From positions 746,001 to 810,000 of the forward strand of contig JAQFVV010012497.1 of NCBI GenBank assembly GCA_028023455.1: a stretch of 64,000 nucleotides of DNA, in the 5' to 3' direction. Origin of the DNA: Epiperipatus broadwayi (taxonomy: Eukaryota > Onychophora > Udeonychophora > Euonychophora > Peripatidae). Each line of letters begins with the position of its first letter. Positions within the stretch are counted from its first letter, which is position 1. This document shows positions 60,430 to 64,000 of the stretch, in pieces. The notes beneath the pieces were generated by a model. The model ran no database searches and had not been told where the DNA came from. It was given only the letters and a program-made list of their open reading frames with translations. The position numbers were made by a program, and so were the translations under genes.

Positions 60430-63400
60430 TTGTAATTATATTTTCTTTAAAACAGTAATGTGATGTGATGCCCTGTGACTTCTTCTTATACAGAGTCAGG
60501 AATCTCTCAGCAACTATGCCCAGAGAAACCTGTTAGCCACTTTATCTTCCCTTTCCATTCCCCATGCTAAGTTTTCCCATATCCGGCTTCTTTTCATTTC
60601 ACCAGCATAATCTTTGTCAACTCCATGGCCTTTATATCTAAATTCCCCTTATCTTTTTCCAAACCCAGTATAAAAATCAATAATCCACTTTCTGTGTAAT
60701 CACTTTCCTTATATTTATTCTTCCAAAAATTTATTATTTGTAGCCTTTCTGCTTTCAGGCATTTGCATTCAATTAATAGATGCCTAATATTTTTTATGCC
60801 TTTCTTACTTAACTTGCAGACTAAATCACCCACATTTTACCATTTACGTGTATAATCCCCTGTTGCTAAAGATCCCATTCGAGCGTTAAACAGTAAGCTA
60901 CTTTACTTGCTATTATTGTAAATTAACTTGCACCCAATATTTCATATTTAAACTCTTTTTTTACTCTCCATATTAGTCTCCATTTCTCCAACTCCCTATT
61001 TTTTATTAATGCATCTATTTCTCTATCCCATTCCTTATCACTATAACACTCAATCAATTTCCTAACACAATCATCCCACCTGATCTAAATTCTTTATCCA
61101 AATCTTCTTCATATCACATTACCTTTCTCACCCATCTTGCTATCTTCCCTTTATTCATAACCCAATTAAATATTATTTTGGCTATTCTTTTAGTATTCAT
61201 AAACTGCAATCTACCGAACATTTTCATTTTGCTTTTTGCATCATTCATATAAAAACTTGACCATCCCATTTCTCCTTGAATTGTCTCCTTTGCCGTCCAC
61301 ACATCTGCATCTAATGCATGTCTTCCTACTTCTATTTGTACTTTTTCCAAGTAATCTAATACCCCTTTACTAACACATAACACACCATTACCATATGTTT
61401 ACCCTGCTACCACCACTCCCTTCCATACAATTCTAACTACATCATATTTATTATATGAAAACACTATTAATTTCTTTATCAATCTTTTTTTTTTCTTTGC
61501 TTCATTTATTAATTTTTTCTTCCTTTCATCAAAGTAATTTCTCTGATTACTTAAGACGATTCCCAAACAATTATATCTATCTACCATACTTAACTCTATA
61601 TCCCCCAATAAAAATTTTTTGTCTTCTCTTTCCCTAGTATGAATCAGCAATACTTTTGATTTTTCTTCACTAAACTCAATCCCCAACTCTTTGTCCTTGG
61701 CATAACTTCCATATCTTCCCTTCTTTCTGCACACAAAAAGATATCATCTGCAAATAAAAGACCCAATAATGTATATACTCCCTTGCCACCTTTTAATGGT
61801 ATCTCTATCCCTCTTCCTAGTCTTTTTAGTGCTCTCTCCATTTTTCTAAAATACAACAAAAACAAAATAGTTGACATAGGGTATTCTTGTCTTAGTCCCA
61901 CCCCATTTTTAACTAACTGATTCTATATTGATACGTATAGTAATTATTTTCATATAATTTTTTAATAATATACACTAAAGCTCCATCCATTCCCAAATTT
62001 ACTAAATTTACCCATAATCTATTTATATTTACTCTAGTATACACCTTCTCTATATCAATAAAAACCATATATAATTGTCTACCTGTATATTTACTCACAT
62101 CCATAAGTTGTGTAATTACAAATTAATTATCTCATATGCCTGTCCGATCGATAGCCTCCTTGCATTTTTCCCACTTATTTTCTTCCATCCATTTTGCAAT
62201 CCTTCCAGCCACCATATATAAGAAAACTTTATATAAAACTGATATTACCACTATCTGTCTATAACTGTTTAACTTTCTGTGATCCTTACCCTTTTCTTTA
62301 AATAGTAGCTTTACTCTTGTATTACTCTAATTACCTGGAAAATCTCTCTTCTGTTCCATCTTATTAAAACATGATTATAATTTTACTTTTGCCCTACGCC
62401 TTAAATTCATTACCATCTCTGCTGCCCATCCATCTAATCCTTTTGCCTTTCCCAATTACTTTCCTGCCTTATTCAGTTCATTTTCTGTAAACCTAATATT
62501 CCCATTACTATATGCTTTCATGTTTTCTATCACTCTGTCCTTCATATCTAACACCTTTTCTATATGCATTACATACTTATTTAATATTATGTCTAATTCT
62601 TCTCTAGAGCTACTTTCTACTCCCTCATCACCTAGTAATACTATCTCTCCCCTACATTCCTTTTAATGTATTTTCAAAATTTTTTACTCTCATCTCTTCC
62701 ACTGTTATTAATATCCATCAACAATTTACTATTCAATTTTATTTTCTCTATATAATTATCTATTTTAACCAACTTTTTTTTAAAAGTACTTTTCCCATTT
62801 AACATTAACATTCTTCACTTTCTTTGATCTTAACAGCACACTTATACTCTCCATGTTTTCTCTCTTTCTTTTACACTTTTACTAACTTCACTTTTATTAT
62901 TTTTATTCTTCTGAATATTCTCACTTAAAACTGTATTTGTCACTGTCTCTATTATACCACACCAGTCCTTATACTCATTCCCAATCAACCCTTCCATGGT
63001 TTCTTCAATTTTTATTTTATATTCTTCTAACTTACTCTTATTATTCACTCTCCATCCATATCTTTCACTCATTTTTACTTTTATTTCTATTTTCCGTCGC
63101 ATTAATAACCATTTCTATTATAAAGAAGTTATAATCACTATTACATACTCTCTCTTTATTATCAAACACCTTAATTTTTCGTTCTTTATTTATTCCCTCT
63201 TTCTCTACTAATACATAATCTATTGTGTGGATTATATTATTTCTAGTCCATGTGTATTGTCCCTCATAAATATTTGATAAATTTCCAATACTCAAATTCA
63301 CTCTCTGACAAAAATTCTTCAAAAACTGTCCATTCTTATTACCTACATCATCAATTTCTTCACTATGCCCATTCATATCTCCTATAACCATTATTCTCTT

Positions 63401-64000
63401 TCCCTTTTCTTTGAAACTCTGTATATCCTTAACTAGGCATTTATATATGCTACTGTTCCACTCCATTATAGTTTGACTATCTACAGTGGCTATATATACT
63501 ATAGCCACCATCCATTCTTGTCTTTCTAACGTTTTTTTCAAACCACAAATGTTCTTGACATTTAACAGTATTTAAATATTTTTTTAACATAACTCCTATA
63601 CCATTACCCCTTTTTTCTTTCTATTTATGCCCTGCCATACCAAGTCTTCCAGAATAGGTTCTTCTCTTAGATGTGTTTCCACTACTGCTAATACCTCAAG
63701 CTTTTCATTTTTAATTTCTTTAATTCCAGCCACTTTTCTGGTCTCCTACTGCTTTGCATATTCAAATACCCAATTTTAACAATTTCTTTTTCCTAACTAC
63801 TCTTTTATAAATTATTTTGACTCTTTCTTCTTCATTACATTTATAAATAACTTGCTTACCATTAATTTTACAGATCCGTTCCCTCTCCACATCTACATTT
63901 ATATCTAAATCAGCTACCCTTTCTTTATTTCTTACATCCCATCCATTTTTCTTTTTTCTGATAATTCTGCAATTTAATTTCTCACCCCTCTTTATAAGTT
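60430..64000 (-). mobile_element. LINE with endonuclease and reverse transcriptase, frameshifted, 5' end outside the window
   Basis: This is the least decayed retroelement here, in reverse orientation within TOP3A intron 3. From high to low coordinates: remains of the apurinic-type endonuclease N-terminus (63800-63545); its C-terminal half, open at 63541-63065, with GDMNGH, YTWTRNNIIHTIDYVLVEK and NSDYNFF; a linker at 63102-62842; reverse transcriptase at 62104-61913 (MVFIDIEKVYTRVN) and 61901-61644 (GLRQEYPMSTILFLLY, then LLFADDIFLCAE). It goes on to YNCLGIVLS (61600-61560), LEKVQIEVGRHALDAD and GEMGWSSF (61345-61250), and a C-terminal C-K-H-C segment IRHLLIECKCL (60790-60745), ending at 60594. 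The catalytic FADD is intact (Asp codons at 61748-61743). At least five frame breaks separate the parts, so this copy cannot encode the full protein. Confidence 0.85.
63065..63541 (-). pseudogene. Endonuclease domain (C-terminal half) of the LINE
   Basis: A 158-codon open stretch of the exonuclease-endonuclease-phosphatase fold that nicks target DNA to prime reverse transcription. GDMNGH (about residues 54-59) is the GDFN.H motif with metal-site Asp and Asn. HTIDYVLV (about 105-112) and SDYNFFII (about 138-145) are the last motifs; the final SDH has Tyr in place of the usual catalytic His. The N-terminal half is present but out of frame to about 63800. Confidence 0.75.

Larger units (their letters stand above)
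57370..64000 (+). other. TOP3A intron 3 (partial, at least 6.6 kb)
   Basis: It starts GTATGT and contains a small inverted repeat (57873-58050), a weak LINE tail, a hAT MITE (59754-60414) and a frameshifted LINE in the opposite orientation. Poly-TA and CT/TA microsatellites lie near 57435-57470, 58402-58425 and 59127-59142. Confidence 0.8.

Overview
This window is nuclear DNA from an animal, roughly three-quarters A+T by eye. It has spliced genes with GT-AG introns up to at least 8 kb, metazoan gene families and very many decayed transposable elements. The TATA box plus TCATTC initiator on the histone gene, the retroelement families and the look of the topoisomerase protein fit an arthropod best, perhaps a chelicerate. 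A cnidarian or other AT-rich invertebrate is not excluded. No prokaryotic genes, CRISPR arrays or intact tRNA/rRNA genes were seen.

Three host genes can be supported. (1) A complete replication-independent histone H3.3 gene on the + strand: promoter with six CCAAT-type boxes at 5097-5229, TATA box at 5249, non-coding first exon 5279-5337, coding exons 5997-6278 and 6885-7013. (2) The last coding exon (20149-20638, - strand) of a CCSMST1/UQCC4-family protein, a small single-pass inner-membrane factor for respiratory complex III; its first exon was not found. (3) The 5' part of DNA topoisomerase III alpha (TOP3A) on the + strand: coding exons 42123-42242, 48951-49084 and 57294-57369, the remainder lying beyond 64000. 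The TOP3A introns are 6.7 kb, 8.2 kb and more than 6.6 kb, and hold a tandem array, hairpin MITEs, a hAT MITE and several dead LINEs.

Layout: 1-2.65 kb LINE relic; 3.58-4.05 kb foldback with a tRNA-like loop; 5.1-7.3 kb H3.3; 7.3-17.3 kb mostly unrecognised AT-rich DNA with two LINE relics; 17.6-18.2 kb Tc1 relic; 20.1-20.6 kb UQCC4 exon; 21.9-22.5 kb MITE with 98-bp inverted ends; 23-25 kb LINE relics; 26.9-28.9 kb inverted repeats; 30.2-31.6 kb array of a ~400-bp repeat in both orientations; 32.3-34.4 kb hAT relic and a 320-bp-arm foldback; 36.3-39.6 kb two more hAT relics; 40.4-41.36 kb truncated Merlin element; 42.1-64 kb TOP3A with its repeat-laden introns, including a 1.74-kb tandem array flanked by a 14-bp direct repeat and a frameshifted LINE at the right edge.

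The genes show no shared pathway. UQCC4 and a possible mitochondrial form of TOP3A both concern mitochondria, but the spacing gives no reason to infer co-regulation. One point bears on data quality: the second unit of the 43.7-45.5 kb array contains the exact 13-base core of the Illumina adapter, so that array is probably partly an assembly artefact.
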